Shown: in pieces, positions 28,229-38,266 of the stretch
How positions within the stretch are numbered: the stretch's first letter is position 1
Layout of the letters: the number at the start of each line of letters is the position of its first letter
Source of the DNA: Photobacterium angustum
GTDB lineage: Bacteria; Pseudomonadota; Gammaproteobacteria; Enterobacterales; Vibrionaceae
NCBI RefSeq assembly: GCF_002954615.1
Contig: NZ_MSCJ01000001.1
Span: forward strand, 2,418,001-2,482,000
Length of the DNA stretch: 64,000 nt
Direction of reading: 5' to 3'
Made by a program: the position numbers and the translations under genes
The notes under the pieces: generated by a model
Seen by the model: only the letters and a program-made list of their open reading frames with translations
Told to the model about the DNA's origin: nothing
Database searches by the model: none

Positions 28229-28304
28229 GCCTCGATAGCTCAGTCGGTAGAGCAGAGGATTGAAAATCCTCGTGTCGGTGGTTCGATTCCGCCTCGAGGC
28301 ACCA
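28229..28304 (+). tRNA. tRNA-Phe (GAA)
   Basis: Third tRNA-Phe of array 2; the repeat ends just after it. Confidence 0.97.
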
Positions 28305-28350
28305 TATTAAAAAGTAGCGTCATTGACGTTATACAAAAAGAATAAAATGT

Positions 28351-28426
<76 letters not shown>

Positions 28427-28433
28427 TCTTTTG

Positions 28434-28461
28434 AAGCCTCATCTTTGATGAGGTTTTTTTT
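28434..28461 (+). terminator. Terminator of tRNA array 2
   Basis: CCTCATC-TTT-GATGAGG followed by eight T. Confidence 0.9.
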
Positions 28462-28519
28462 CACCTCGATAAAATCAATTATCAATTCTATTTCTTCGCC
28501 TATCTAACAATCATTAGAT

Positions 28520-28550
28520 AAAAAAAAGCCCCACTACAATGAGCGAGGCT
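28520..28550 (-). terminator. mrcB terminator
   Basis: On the minus strand AGCCTCGCT pairs with AGTGGGGCT (two G-T wobbles) across a 6-nt loop, then eight T. A further 7-bp inverted repeat TATCTAA/TTAGATA lies beyond it. Confidence 0.75.
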
Positions 28551-28576
28551 TTATCTGTAATGATTAATACACGCGG

Positions 28577-31054
28577 TTAACCATCAGTGAACATGTTTGT
28601 GATCCAAGCTGCGGGCTTTTTCGTTGAGCACTGCGCTTTAAGCCGCCCATCCAGATCCCAAACCGGCAAGGTTACATTACCACTACAATTAGGGGTTAAT
28701 GTTCCATTCGCTTGCTTATCATACTTCATGGTAGTGATCTGCTTAGGCCATGGCAGCGTTAATGGTGCAGGCTTACGACGGGTTAAGTAATCAGCATAGA
28801 TCCTTAATGCGCCGCTAGAGCCAGTTAAGCGCACTGGCGTATTATCATCACGCCCAACCCATACTACTGCGACTTCATGCCCATCAGCCCCCGCAAACCA
28901 GCTATCACGGTTTTTATCTGTGGTACCCGTTTTACCTGCCAATTTCGCGGCACTAAATTTACTCTGTAAGTAACGGGCTGTACCTTGGCTCACTACCCGC
29001 TTCATGTCATAAGTTGTCAGCCATGCTGCTTGCTCTGGTACCACCTGAGAGGCTTTAGGGTAGTTTTGATAAAGAATCCTACCTTTCTGATCAACAACCG
29101 CGCGTAATGCCGTTAAATCTGCTCTGCGACCACCACTTGTGATTGTCTGGAACATTTGTGCAACTTCATAAGGCGATAAGGTAAATGAACCTAACAAAAT
29201 AGACGGCAACTTAGGCACTTCATTACGATCCACCCCCAACTTCGCCATGGTATCAATCACAGTCCCTAACCCGACTTTTAAACCCAGATTAACAGTCGGC
29301 ACATTTAATGAATTAGCTAACGCATAATAAAGTGGTACTTGCCCTCTAAACTTACGGTCATAGTTACGTGGACGCCAAGAGTTACCTTTACTGCCTCGTA
29401 GAACAATGGATTTGTCATCTAGACTGGTTGCTAAGCTAAAACGATTCGGCTGACTTAATGCCGATAGGTACACTGCAGGCTTTGCCAATGAACCAATTTG
29501 ACGACTGGCATCTAATGCGCGGTTAAAGCCAGCATAACCAGGACGACTTCCGCCAATAACAGCACGCACTTCCCCACTTAATCGATCAACCACTACCATC
29601 GCGGTTTCTACTTTAAGTCCTGCTTTTTTATTTAGCTTAGGTACCATTGATGCGACGCTTTGCTCAGCCGCTTGTTGAGACAATGGATCTAACGTACTAA
29701 ATATACGCAGCCCTTTACCTGACTTATAAATATCACCGACATCACGCTCTAATTCACGTTGTAGTTGCTGGAAATAAGCAGGTTGTCGACTCGCAATCTT
29801 CGGTGTTTTTTGCACCCCTAATGGGCTAGAGGCTGCCACTTCATATTCAGCACCTGTAAGGGTATTATTTTTCAACAATAGGCTGAGGACTAAATCACGG
29901 CGTTCTAGCGTACGTTCAGGATGTCGCCAAGGGTTAAATTGAGAAGGTCCTTTAACCATACCCACCAGCATTGCTAATTGGGCTGATGTGAGCTCTTCTA
30001 ATGGACGACCAAAATACAATCGAGCAGCCAATGGGAAACCATGAACTTCTTTACCGCCATTTTGCCCCAGATAAATCTCGTTAAGGTAAGCTTCTAATAT
30101 CCGATCTTTGCTATAGCGATAATCAATAATAACGGCAATGTAAGCCTCACGAACTTTACGCCATAGGCTACGTTCACGACTTAAAAATAAGTTCTTCGCG
30201 AGCTGCTGGGTTAAGGTGCTGCCACCTTGTACCGTTCGACCCGCACGCAAGTTCACAAACATGGCGCGAATGATTGCCAATGGTGATACACCATCATGCT
30301 GATAGAAATCTCTATCTTCTGTCGCGAGTAATGCATCAATTAAAAGTGGTGGGAACTCGTCGCGCTTCATAAAAATACGCTGCTCATTACCAGAAAGCCC
30401 CAGCATGCCTAACATTTTAGGTTCAATGTTGAAATACCCTAACGAGCGCTTGGTGGTGAGATCTTTAATGCTTGTTAGCGTATTGCCCGAAAACGTCAGC
30501 AACACATGCTGTTTCTTCTCAGCACCTTCAGGAAAATCAAACGGACGTCGGATCAATTCAATCCGAGTTGATGAAGCAGAGTATTCACCAATACGGGTTG
30601 GCGTGCGCACTTTGTGGTATTTCAATAAATCCAATTCACGACGCACATCCATAATACTGATGTGTTGATCAGGGCGAAGTGTTAATACTCGACCATACAC
30701 AACGGACGGTAAATCCCAAATTTGACCATCCATTTTATTACGTACAATCGTATCAAGGTAAATCCCCACAACCAGCATAGCAGCAACAACCACTAAGCCG
30801 ATTTTAAAGCTCAACCAACCCAGTTTGCGTAACCAAGGACGATCTGTTTTAACCGATTTTTTTGTTTTTTTCTTTGCTGATCTCTTAGCCGGTGCCTTTT
30901 TGGTCGCACTCGCAGCAGGAGTACGTTTAGTGGGCTTTTTTGCTGTAGGTTTTACTGGGGTTTTCTTTCGTGGGGTCGTCGGCTTTTTTCCACCACTGTC
31001 TTTGGGTGGTGCAACGTGTTTTCTTGACTGAAAATGAAGAGGCAACTTAATCAT
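28577..31054 (-). CDS. mrcB: Penicillin-binding protein 1B, bifunctional peptidoglycan synthase
   Basis: Class A PBP anchored in the inner membrane, with glycosyltransferase (GT51) and transpeptidase activities. It has 825 residues. Residues 15-72 form an unusually Lys/Pro/Thr-rich cytoplasmic tail, followed by a membrane segment at about 79-102. A UB2H-like region precedes GT51 with ATEDRDFYQHDG and GGSTLTQQLAKNLFL. The transpeptidase Ser lies in GSLAKPAVYL, with ANSLN and KTGTT boxes. The ribosome site before ATG 31054 is weak. It is downstream of hrpB on the same strand, as in E. coli. Confidence 0.95.
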   Translation of the reverse strand: MIKLPLHFQSRKHVAPPKDSGGKKPTTPRKKTPVKPTAKKPTKRTPAASATKKAPAKRSAKKKTKKSVKTDRPWLRKLGWLSFKIGLVVVAAMLVVGIYLDTIVRNKMDGQIWDLPSVVYGRVLTLRPDQHISIMDVRRELDLLKYHKVRTPTRIGEYSASSTRIELIRRPFDFPEGAEKKQHVLLTFSGNTLTSIKDLTTKRSLGYFNIEPKMLGMLGLSGNEQRIFMKRDEFPPLLIDALLATEDRDFYQHDGVSPLAIIRAMFVNLRAGRTVQGGSTLTQQLAKNLFLSRERSLWRKVREAYIAVIIDYRYSKDRILEAYLNEIYLGQNGGKEVHGFPLAARLYFGRPLEELTSAQLAMLVGMVKGPSQFNPWRHPERTLERRDLVLSLLLKNNTLTGAEYEVAASSPLGVQKTPKIASRQPAYFQQLQRELERDVGDIYKSGKGLRIFSTLDPLSQQAAEQSVASMVPKLNKKAGLKVETAMVVVDRLSGEVRAVIGGSRPGYAGFNRALDASRQIGSLAKPAVYLSALSQPNRFSLATSLDDKSIVLRGSKGNSWRPRNYDRKFRGQVPLYYALANSLNVPTVNLGLKVGLGTVIDTMAKLGVDRNEVPKLPSILLGSFTLSPYEVAQMFQTITSGGRRADLTALRAVVDQKGRILYQNYPKASQVVPEQAAWLTTYDMKRVVSQGTARYLQSKFSAAKLAGKTGTTDKNRDSWFAGADGHEVAVVWVGRDDNTPVRLTGSSGALRIYADYLTRRKPAPLTLPWPKQITTMKYDKQANGTLTPNCSGNVTLPVWDLDGRLKAQCSTKKPAAWITNMFTDG

Positions 31055-31082
31055 AATGCATCAACTAAGGTCATTCCTATAT

Positions 31083-31112
31083 TAAAATAGGAGCAACTAC
31101 CATTGCTCCTAA
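31083..31112 (-). terminator. hrpB terminator
   Basis: AGGAGCAA/TTGCTCCT stem with a 6-nt loop, followed on the minus strand by ATTTTAAT. The T-run is short, so some read-through into mrcB is possible. Confidence 0.6.
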
Positions 31113-31169
31113 AAACGTGATTATGGCTAATAATGAATACTATACCTGATTATATATACAGGTCTATTG

Positions 31170-33668
31170 CTACATATATTTTTTAGTTTTACGTGTAGGT
31201 ACATGATTAGCAGGATCATCCGGCCATGGGTGCTTCGGATATCGACCTTTCATTTCCTTTTGTACTTCCTTATACGAGCCCTGCCAAAAAGCGGCTAAGT
31301 CTTGTGTAATTTGCAGTGGTCTTTGTGCTGGAGATAATAATTCCAACACCAGCGCCACTTTGCCATTAGCAATACAAGGCGACACTTTTTCACCAAACAT
31401 TTCTTGTAATTTCACCGCAAGTACAGGTTGCTGTTGTTCATGATATCGGATCTTTATAGTAGTCCCTGTTGGGACTTGATAATGCGTGGGCAGTTGCAAA
31501 TCGACTTGTTGCTTTTTATCCCAACCTAAATACGCCTCTAATGCGGCAAGTACATCTAACTTAGCGACACCTTTCATGGTTTTGATCCCATTCATATAAG
31601 GCAGTAACCAACGATCAGCCGCTTCAAGTAAATCCGCTTCCTCTAATGCAGGGAGCGCTAGTTCAGGTAACCAGCGAGCAGCACAACGTGCACGTGTCAG
31701 CAACGAAGTGGCTTTATCTGTCCACGTTAATACCGATAAGCCTTTGCGTTTTATTGCATTAACCAACGCTTCACTGGCAAGCGCTGGATCAGGATCGGCG
31801 GCAATATCTCGACTAACGATGAGTTTGCCACAATAGATCCGATGTTCAGCACTTAAGCGCCCTTTTTTATCATCCCAATCCAGCCAGTCTTTCTTGGTAA
31901 ATAACTGAGGGTGCGCCTGTTGTAATTGGGCTAAATCAGCAGACACAGCAGAAAATACTCGACTATCACCTTGACGTGTTTTCACCACATCCGCCACCAC
32001 CAAGGTATGTTCAGATGCCAGATTTTGATCCACATCGAGTATCACACCTTGACCGTTTGCCAACTGATAACGTCCATCATGATTACGTGTTATCGCAATA
32101 CGATCAGGAAAGCCTGCTGCTAACAATGCACCTAACCATTGGTTATTAACCGTCAACGATGTGCTCTTGGGTTTGTCATCAAGGTATTGATAAAGTTTTT
32201 GTTGGGCTTGTTTCGCGCGCTGGCAGTAATGCCCTGCTTTAGCAAGCTTTTGACTTTCCAATAAATGTAATTGAAAACCGAGATCCGGATTGTCCATCCC
32301 TCGCGGCGGATCTTCTAATAACGCCACAAGCATGGCTGCTGTCGACAATATTGTCTCATCCTGTTGCGCTCGGTAGCGTTCAAGGGCAAAGGCCAGAATC
32401 GCGGCATGACGAGGGTCGGCACCTAAAACTTGAATCAATTTTCCTCGTTCAGTTTGTTGGCCTCGCGTATCTATGGCGCCAAGTTGTACCAATAATTCAC
32501 GAGATTGTTGTAATGCGATTGCAGGAGGAATATCGAGCCATTGTAATTCAGCGGGATCGTGACAACCCCACTGCACTAATTCCATTGCCAATGAGGTTAA
32601 ATCGCTACGTAAAATTTCAGGCTGCGGGGTTGCAGGTTGACGCTGTAGTTGCTCTTCACTGTACATTCGCAGACAAATACCCGCCGATAAACGTCCTGCT
32701 CGTCCTGCTCGTTGCTCTGCCGATGACTGTGCAATACGTACTTGCTGTAAGCGGCTAATACCTGATTTTGGATCCCACTGTGCGATACGCTCTAACCCGC
32801 TATCAACCACTAACCGAATACCTTCAATGGTTAAACTGGTTTCAGCAATATTCGTCGCCAACACGACTTTACGTTGCCCATTAATTGGCGCACTGATCGC
32901 TTGTTGTTGCAGTTCAATGCTCAGTTGTCCATAAAGTGGACAGATCATAGTTTTATTGTCGACACGATCCTGTAACGCTTGCTCTAACCGTTTAATTTCG
33001 CCTACACCCGGTAAAAACACCAGCATAGATCCTGATTCAGTAATGAGTAATTGGCATATTGCTTGTGCCATTTTTTCAATAAGATCTCTCGGCTCAGTTT
33101 GCCCAGCATAGCGATATTCAACAGGGAAGCAGCGTCCTTGTGATTCGATATAGCTAGCCTCTGGCAATAGTGCTATCAATTCTTGCTGAGATAAGGTTGC
33201 TGACATTACCAGAACCTTTAAATCATCGCGAAGCGCTTGCTGTACTTCGAGTGCTAACGCTAATGCGGTATCGGCGTGAATAGAACGCTCGTGAAATTCA
33301 TCGAAGATCAGTAAATCAATGCCTGTCAGTTCAGGATCCTGTTGCAGCATCCGTGTCATCACCCCCTCGGTGACAATCTCAAGCTTGGTCTTTGCACTGA
33401 CTTTAGTTTCACCTCGTACACGTAAGCCAACAGTTTCCCCGACCTTTTCACCTAACTGACGAGCTAAATACCCCGCAATATTTCTTGCAGCTAATCGTCT
33501 TGGCTCTAACATTACGATACGTCCGGTAAACGTATTTTCTTGCAATAATGAAAGCGGTAGAAATGTCGACTTACCTGCCCCCGGTGGCGCTTTTAAAATC
33601 AGTTGAGATGAAGATGTCAGTGCTGATAATAAATTGGGTAAAACGTCTACTATTGGGAGTTGTGACAA
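31170..33668 (-). CDS. hrpB: ATP-dependent helicase HrpB
   Basis: DEAH-type RNA helicase family protein whose bacterial substrate is unknown. The 832 residues include Walker A APPGAGKST near residue 25, DEFHERS (the DEAH-box variant), SAT motif VMSATL, and motif VI QRAGRAGR. The HrpB-specific C-terminal domain ends in PKHPWPDDP. It is slightly longer than the 809 of E. coli. It is divergent from sfsA and upstream of mrcB. Confidence 0.95.
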   Translation of the reverse strand: MSQLPIVDVLPNLLSALTSSSQLILKAPPGAGKSTFLPLSLLQENTFTGRIVMLEPRRLAARNIAGYLARQLGEKVGETVGLRVRGETKVSAKTKLEIVTEGVMTRMLQQDPELTGIDLLIFDEFHERSIHADTALALALEVQQALRDDLKVLVMSATLSQQELIALLPEASYIESQGRCFPVEYRYAGQTEPRDLIEKMAQAICQLLITESGSMLVFLPGVGEIKRLEQALQDRVDNKTMICPLYGQLSIELQQQAISAPINGQRKVVLATNIAETSLTIEGIRLVVDSGLERIAQWDPKSGISRLQQVRIAQSSAEQRAGRAGRLSAGICLRMYSEEQLQRQPATPQPEILRSDLTSLAMELVQWGCHDPAELQWLDIPPAIALQQSRELLVQLGAIDTRGQQTERGKLIQVLGADPRHAAILAFALERYRAQQDETILSTAAMLVALLEDPPRGMDNPDLGFQLHLLESQKLAKAGHYCQRAKQAQQKLYQYLDDKPKSTSLTVNNQWLGALLAAGFPDRIAITRNHDGRYQLANGQGVILDVDQNLASEHTLVVADVVKTRQGDSRVFSAVSADLAQLQQAHPQLFTKKDWLDWDDKKGRLSAEHRIYCGKLIVSRDIAADPDPALASEALVNAIKRKGLSVLTWTDKATSLLTRARCAARWLPELALPALEEADLLEAADRWLLPYMNGIKTMKGVAKLDVLAALEAYLGWDKKQQVDLQLPTHYQVPTGTTIKIRYHEQQQPVLAVKLQEMFGEKVSPCIANGKVALVLELLSPAQRPLQITQDLAAFWQGSYKEVQKEMKGRYPKHPWPDDPANHVPTRKTKKYM

Positions 33669-33781
33669 GCTGAGTACCTTATGTCATGATCTAATTTATC
33701 GGCTAATGCCATGCCTTTAATTGCCATTGTAGCGAAAAGGTAACCTACAACGAAAAACAATAATCAGTCACAGAGAGAACT

Positions 33782-34495
33782 ATGAAATTTGCGCAACCTT
33801 TACAAGCGGCAAAACTGATCAAACGTTATAAGCGTTTTTTAGCCGATATTGAACTTGGTAATAATGATGTTCGCACTATCCATTGTGCCAATACGGGAGC
33901 TATGACAGGCTGTGCCGAACCTGGCAGCACCGTTTGGTATTCCACCTCTGACAATCCAAAACGTAAATATCCTAATAGTTGGGAGCTTACTCAAACACTG
34001 ACTAATGATTGGATTTGTGTAAACACAGCCCAAGCCAATCGATTAGTAGAAGAAGCCATTAAAAATGACGTAATTGATGAACTAACAGGTTACACATCAC
34101 TGCGAGCTGAAGTTAAATATGGCACTGAAAATAGTCGCATTGATTTATTACTTGAGTCAGAAAGTCGACCACCCTGCTATATTGAAGTAAAAAGCGTCAC
34201 CTTATTAGGGAAAGATAGACAAGGTTATTTTCCTGACGCCGTAACCACTCGAGGCCAAAAACACCTTAGAGAGTTAATGGAGATGGTTGATCAAGGTAAC
34301 AGAGCGGTGCTTTTATTTGCAGTATTACATTCGGGAATTGATAACGTATCAGTAGCTGATCATATTGATCCAATATACGCTCAGCTATTAACGCAAGCAG
34401 TGAAGGCTGGTGTTGAGGTTCTTTGCTATAAAGCAGAGCTCAATAAAGAACAAATCAAGCTAACTAATTGTATAGAATTTCGTCATTCAAACTAA
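33782..34495 (+). CDS. sfsA: SfsA family DNA-binding protein / nuclease
   Basis: First described as a sugar fermentation stimulation protein; later family work points to nuclease activity. It has 237 residues (234 in E. coli). The segments [28 protein letters not shown] and [10 protein letters not shown] are signatures; the Glu and Lys in the last resemble a PD-(D/E)XK nuclease site. It precedes dksA, as in enterobacteria. Confidence 0.94.
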   Translation: MKFAQPLQAAKLIKRYKRFLADIELGNNDVRTIHCANTGAMTGCAEPGSTVWYSTSDNPKRKYPNSWELTQTLTNDWICVNTAQANRLVEEAIKNDVIDELTGYTSLRAEVKYGTENSRIDLLLESESRPPCYIEVKSVTLLGKDRQGYFPDAVTTRGQKHLRELMEMVDQGNRAVLLFAVLHSGIDNVSVADHIDPIYAQLLTQAVKAGVEVLCYKAELNKEQIKLTNCIEFRHSN

Positions 34496-34624
34496 AAAAT
34501 GATGGTTTCTTCACATTGGTATAGAATTGAAGAAAGACAATAATTGCCACAGCCAACCCTTTCTGCTATAGATACCGCCCAAAATTAACCAGTGACGGTT
34601 ATTAGGTACATTAGGAGATGCTAT

Positions 34625-35074
34625 ATGCCAGAGAGCAACGTTAAAAAATCACTAGGCATCCTGGCTATTGCTGGGGTTGAACCTTACCAGGAAAAAGCTG
34701 GTGAAGAGTATATGGGTGAAGCTCAACGCGATCACTTCCATAAGATTCTTTCAGCATGGCGTAATCAGCTTCGTGAAGAAGTTGATCGTACAGTAAACCA
34801 TATGCAAGACGAGGCCGCTAACTTCCCAGATCCTGTCGATCGTGCAGCTCAGGAAGAAGAATTCAGCCTTGAATTACGTAACCGTGACCGTGAACGTAAA
34901 CTGATCAAAAAAATCGAAAAAACGCTAAAGCGCATTGAAGAAGATGATTTCGGCTTCTGTGACTCTTGTGGTATCGAGATCGGTATTCGTCGTTTAGAAG
35001 CTCGTCCAACAGCAGAACTTTGCATTGATTGTAAGACACTTGCAGAAATCAAAGAAAAGCAAATGGCAGGCTAA
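34625..35074 (+). CDS. dksA: RNA polymerase-binding transcription factor DksA
   Basis: Binds the RNA polymerase secondary channel and works with ppGpp in the stringent response. ATG 34625 has AGGAG 7 nt upstream and gives 149 residues (151 in E. coli). The coiled-coil tip DPVDRAAQ carries the two functional Asp residues. A C4 zinc finger is formed by CDSC and CIDC. The stringent-type tRNA promoters at 26.2 and 27.5 kb are the kind DksA controls. A strong terminator follows. Confidence 0.97.
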   Translation: MPESNVKKSLGILAIAGVEPYQEKAGEEYMGEAQRDHFHKILSAWRNQLREEVDRTVNHMQDEAANFPDPVDRAAQEEEFSLELRNRDRERKLIKKIEKTLKRIEEDDFGFCDSCGIEIGIRRLEARPTAELCIDCKTLAEIKEKQMAG

Positions 35075-35103
35075 TTACGTCACCTGCGTTAATGCCTAAT
35101 TTT

Positions 35104-35130
35104 AGAGGGAGCGAAAGCTCCCTCTTTCGT
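35104..35130 (+). terminator. dksA terminator
   Basis: AGAGGGAGC-GAAA-GCTCCCTCT, a GNRA tetraloop stem, followed by a T-rich stretch. Confidence 0.85.
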
Positions 35131-35241
35131 TTACACTAACGTGCGATTTAATTTGTGTGGCGCTATTATTAGCGCGACTTATCCATGTTGAACATTGCTT
35201 GCGCTCTAATCACGCTCAATTGAGCTTAAGATTAGCTCGCA

Positions 35242-35285
35242 CCAAACTGAATAAGGTTCTGTATTAAGAGTCTTATTCAGTTTGG
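35242..35285 (+). repeat. 14-bp perfect inverted repeat before gluQRS
   Basis: CCAAACTGAATAAG (35242-35255) and CTTATTCAGTTTGG (35272-35285) are exact complements with a 16-nt loop. There is no T-tract. It may be part of a small RNA or a leader structure. Confidence 0.6.
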
Positions 35286-35339
35286 AGGGTTTGCCTTGCT
35301 GCAGTATCCCCTAGCTCTGGTCAACATATTTTAACGCCG

Positions 35340-35367
35340 AGCCTAGTCACCTAATCAGGTCTAGGCT
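35340..35367 (+). other. Hairpin just upstream of gluQRS
   Basis: AGCCTAG pairs with CTAGGCT, and inside them ACCT-AATC-AGGT. The 11-bp stem has one 2-nt bulge. It ends 19 bp before the gluQRS ATG, where no ribosome binding site is recognisable, so it may affect translation or transcription read-through. Confidence 0.55.
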
Positions 35368-35386
35368 GCTTTATTGTTCATAATTT

Positions 35387-36271
35387 ATGACACAGACGAC
35401 ACAATATATAGGACGCTTTGCGCCATCACCCTCAGGGCCACTTCATTTCGGATCATTGATAGCCGCACTCGGTAGCTACTTGCAAGCCAAGTCACACCAA
35501 GGGCGCTGGATTGTCAGAATGGAAGATCTCGACCCACCACGAGAAATGCCAGGTGCTGCAGATGATATTCTTCGTACTCTTGAAGCTTATGGCTTTACGT
35601 GGGACGGTGGAATTATGTATCAAAGCCAACGTCATGATGCATACCAAAGTCAAATAGACCAATGGTTAGCCCAAGGCGATGCTTATTATTGTCAATGTAG
35701 TCGTAAAGCAATCAAAGAAGCAGGCGGTTTTTACCCAGGTACCTGTCGTAACCTCAATCAACAGCCTAAAGACAGTGCTGTTCGGTTAAAAGTGGACAAA
35801 CCTATCACTCTTTTCGATGATCAATTACATGGTCAAATCGTCCTACCAACAGCTGTTGCGGGAGAGGATTTTATCATTCGACGTCGAGACGGGTTATTTG
35901 CTTATAATCTTGCGGTTGTGCTTGATGATATCGAACAAGGGATCACAGAAGTTGTTCGTGGTGCTGATTTAATTGAACCTACGGGACGTCAAATCGGCTT
36001 ATACCAACAGCTTGGTCATGCCCCTGTGAGCTATTTACACTTACCGCTCGCTGTAACGGAAAATGGCAATAAATTGTCAAAACAAAACCATGCGCCAGCG
36101 ATTGATAAAAACAATCCTCGGCCGGCTTTAGTTGCAGCGCTACAATTTTTAGGCTTAGCGCCACCAGCAGAACTTGCTGAACTAACTGTAGAAGAAATTT
36201 TATTGTGGGGCGTTGAACATTGGCAGCTCGATAAGCTACCAAAAACCACCGCTATCACACTAGCATTCTAA
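35387..36271 (+). CDS. gluQ: Glutamyl-Q tRNA(Asp) synthetase
   Basis: Paralogue of the GluRS catalytic domain that attaches glutamate to queuosine in the anticodon of tRNA-Asp. It has 294 residues and lacks the anticodon-binding domain of GluRS. The HIGH-like motif is APSPSGPLHFGS near residue 10, the KMSKS-like motif is NKLSKQN, and Cys residues in YYCQCSRK and the later GTC fit the zinc site. It is downstream of dksA, as in E. coli and Shigella, but 312 bp away with several hairpins and no obvious Shine-Dalgarno sequence. Confidence 0.94.
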   Translation: MTQTTQYIGRFAPSPSGPLHFGSLIAALGSYLQAKSHQGRWIVRMEDLDPPREMPGAADDILRTLEAYGFTWDGGIMYQSQRHDAYQSQIDQWLAQGDAYYCQCSRKAIKEAGGFYPGTCRNLNQQPKDSAVRLKVDKPITLFDDQLHGQIVLPTAVAGEDFIIRRRDGLFAYNLAVVLDDIEQGITEVVRGADLIEPTGRQIGLYQQLGHAPVSYLHLPLAVTENGNKLSKQNHAPAIDKNNPRPALVAALQFLGLAPPAELAELTVEEILLWGVEHWQLDKLPKTTAITLAF

Positions 36272-36325
36272 AATAGTCTGCCGTGATATATTATATACGG
36301 CTGTTTGTTGAACCAGATGCACATA

Positions 36326-37759
36326 ATGGGGTGTATTATCTTTAATCGAGTAGCCAGCTTTTGCCGTAAAGTATTGAATCGCGACAGTAGTACTCGCGTT
36401 CCAGAGGAACAAACTTTGCAAGTTTACCAACGCCAAGAGCACAGCATTTCACGTAAAGATATCAGCGAAAATGCGCTGAAAGTACTATATCGTCTAAACA
36501 AAGCCGGTTACGACGCTTACTTAGTAGGTGGCGGCGTACGTGATTTACTACTAGACAAACAACCTAAAGACTTCGATATTGCAACCAATGCAACACCAGA
36601 AGACATTAAAAAGCTATTTCGTAACTGTCGCTTAATTGGTCGTCGTTTTCGTCTTGCCCATATCCTATTTGGTCGTGACATTATTGAAGTGGCAACATTC
36701 CGCGGACACCATTCAGACGCGCCAGTACAAACGACTACACCAAAAGATAGCAAACAAAAACCACAAATCTCGTCGCGTAGCCAAGAAGGTATGTTACTTC
36801 GTGACAACGTCTACGGCACGATCGAAGAAGATGCAGAGCGTCGTGATTTCACCATCAACGCACTTTATTACAGTGTGAAAGATTTTACGGTGACCGATTA
36901 CGCCAACGGTGTTCACGATCTTAACAATCGTATTGTTCGCTTAATGGGTGATCCTGAAACCCGTTACCGTGAAGATCCTGTACGTATGTTACGTGCAGTA
37001 CGTTTCGCGGTAAAACTAGACATGGAAATCGATCCTGCAACGGCAGCACCGATCAAAGATCTTGCGCCACTCATGCTAGATATTCCATCGGCGCGTTTGT
37101 TCGAAGAAAGCCTCAAACTGCTGCAATCAGGACAAGGTTTAGAAACGTACCGTATGCTACGTGAATATAACCTGTTCCAACAACTTTTCCCTATTTTGGC
37201 TGATCACTTTACTGAAGATAACAGCAGCCAAACAGAGAAGATGATTGAGCACATCTTGGCATCTACCGATAAGCGTATTGCAGAAGATAAACGCGTAAAC
37301 CCTGCCTTTATCTATGCGGCAATGCTGTGGTATCCAATGATGATCCGTGCAGAAGAAGTGTCTTTTGCTAGTGGTTTATCGTTCTACGACGCCTTTATGG
37401 TGGCTAGTAACGATATTCTTGATGATCAAGTTCGTACGATTGCGATCCCACGTCGCCATACCACGACAGTTCGCGATATTTGGCAACAGCAATTACGCTT
37501 TGCTCGTCGCAGTGGCAAGCGTGCGTTTAAAACTATGGAACACCCTAAATTCCGTGCCGCTTACGACTTCTTAGAAATGCGTGCCCTATTTGAAGGTCAT
37601 GATGTTAAAGAGTTAGCGCAATGGTGGAGTGAATTCCAAAACGTGGATCGCAACCAGCGCGGTAAAATGGTGCAGAACCTGAATGAAAGTGGCAGTCGTC
37701 GCCCACGTCGTCGCCGTCCGCAGCAGCGCCGTAAAAAGCCACAGCCAAAATCATCATGA
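36326..37759 (+). CDS. pcnB: Poly(A) polymerase I
   Basis: Adds 3' poly(A) tails that promote RNA decay; it also controls plasmid copy number through antisense RNA. The nucleotidyltransferase motif [20 protein letters not shown] is present, followed by the tRNA-CCA-transferase-like neck and body. The C-terminus is very Arg/Lys-rich. The start is doubtful. E. coli pcnB starts at AUU just before Phe-Thr-Arg-Val; here [13 protein letters not shown] is encoded from ATT 36335/ATC 36338, with GGGGTG just upstream. ATG 36326 is the nearest standard codon but has no clear ribosome site. folK overlaps its stop by 4 nt. Confidence 0.93.
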   Translation: MGCIIFNRVASFCRKVLNRDSSTRVPEEQTLQVYQRQEHSISRKDISENALKVLYRLNKAGYDAYLVGGGVRDLLLDKQPKDFDIATNATPEDIKKLFRNCRLIGRRFRLAHILFGRDIIEVATFRGHHSDAPVQTTTPKDSKQKPQISSRSQEGMLLRDNVYGTIEEDAERRDFTINALYYSVKDFTVTDYANGVHDLNNRIVRLMGDPETRYREDPVRMLRAVRFAVKLDMEIDPATAAPIKDLAPLMLDIPSARLFEESLKLLQSGQGLETYRMLREYNLFQQLFPILADHFTEDNSSQTEKMIEHILASTDKRIAEDKRVNPAFIYAAMLWYPMMIRAEEVSFASGLSFYDAFMVASNDILDDQVRTIAIPRRHTTTVRDIWQQQLRFARRSGKRAFKTMEHPKFRAAYDFLEMRALFEGHDVKELAQWWSEFQNVDRNQRGKMVQNLNESGSRRPRRRRPQQRRKKPQPKSS

Positions 37760-38241
37760 TCCGAGCTTATATCGCAATAGGCAGTAACTTGGGCGATCCT
37801 ATCGCCCAAGCTAATAGTGCCATTGATGCGTTACGCGCACATCCCGATATGACGGTCGTTGCTGTCTCATCCCTATATAGCAGTACACCAATGGGACCGC
37901 AGAACCAACCCGATTATATCAATGCCGTGGTAGCAATCGATACCGATTTAGCACCGCTCGCATTACTTGATCAAACCCAAGCCATTGAACTTGAACATGG
38001 TCGAGTACGTAAAGATGAGCGTTGGGGACCAAGAACCTTGGATCTCGACATTCTGTTATACGGTGATCTCATGCACCATTGCGAACGTTTAACCGTTCCA
38101 CATTACGGTATGAAAGTACGAGAGTTTGTACTCTACCCGTTAGCTGAGATAAGCCCTAAGTTAACCCTACCTGACAACACCCCTTTATCCACTCTATTGG
38201 ATCAGGTAGACCTAAATGGCTTAGCTATCTGGCAAAAATAA
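37756..38241 (+). CDS. folK: 2-amino-4-hydroxy-6-hydroxymethyldihydropteridine diphosphokinase
   Basis: Pyrophosphorylates the pterin precursor in folate synthesis. It has 161 residues. Signature segments are [12 protein letters not shown] at the start and [18 protein letters not shown] near residues 86-105, which binds ATP and magnesium. The ATGA overlap with pcnB implies translational coupling. panB follows 25 bp later, so pcnB-folK-panB-panC form one unit as in E. coli. Confidence 0.96.
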   Translation: MIRAYIAIGSNLGDPIAQANSAIDALRAHPDMTVVAVSSLYSSTPMGPQNQPDYINAVVAIDTDLAPLALLDQTQAIELEHGRVRKDERWGPRTLDLDILLYGDLMHHCERLTVPHYGMKVREFVLYPLAEISPKLTLPDNTPLSTLLDQVDLNGLAIWQK

Positions 38242-38266
38242 AAATCTATCAGGGCGAGGAAAAGCT

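Larger units (their letters stand above)
35075..35386. other. Structured gap between dksA and gluQRS
   Basis: 312 bases without an open frame. After the dksA terminator come four further hairpins: GCGCTA/TAGCGC (35160-35175), a palindrome GCTCAATTGAGC inside a longer imperfect stem (35201-35241), a 14-bp perfect stem (35242-35285), and an 11-bp stem with a 2-nt bulge (35340-35367) that ends 19 bp before gluQRS. No clear sigma-70 promoter is visible. Confidence 0.6.

Noticed and set aside
32351..32758. A 135-codon open frame opposite hrpB
   Set aside because: It lies wholly inside the intact hrpB gene, has no recognisable domain, and no ribosome binding site is evident.
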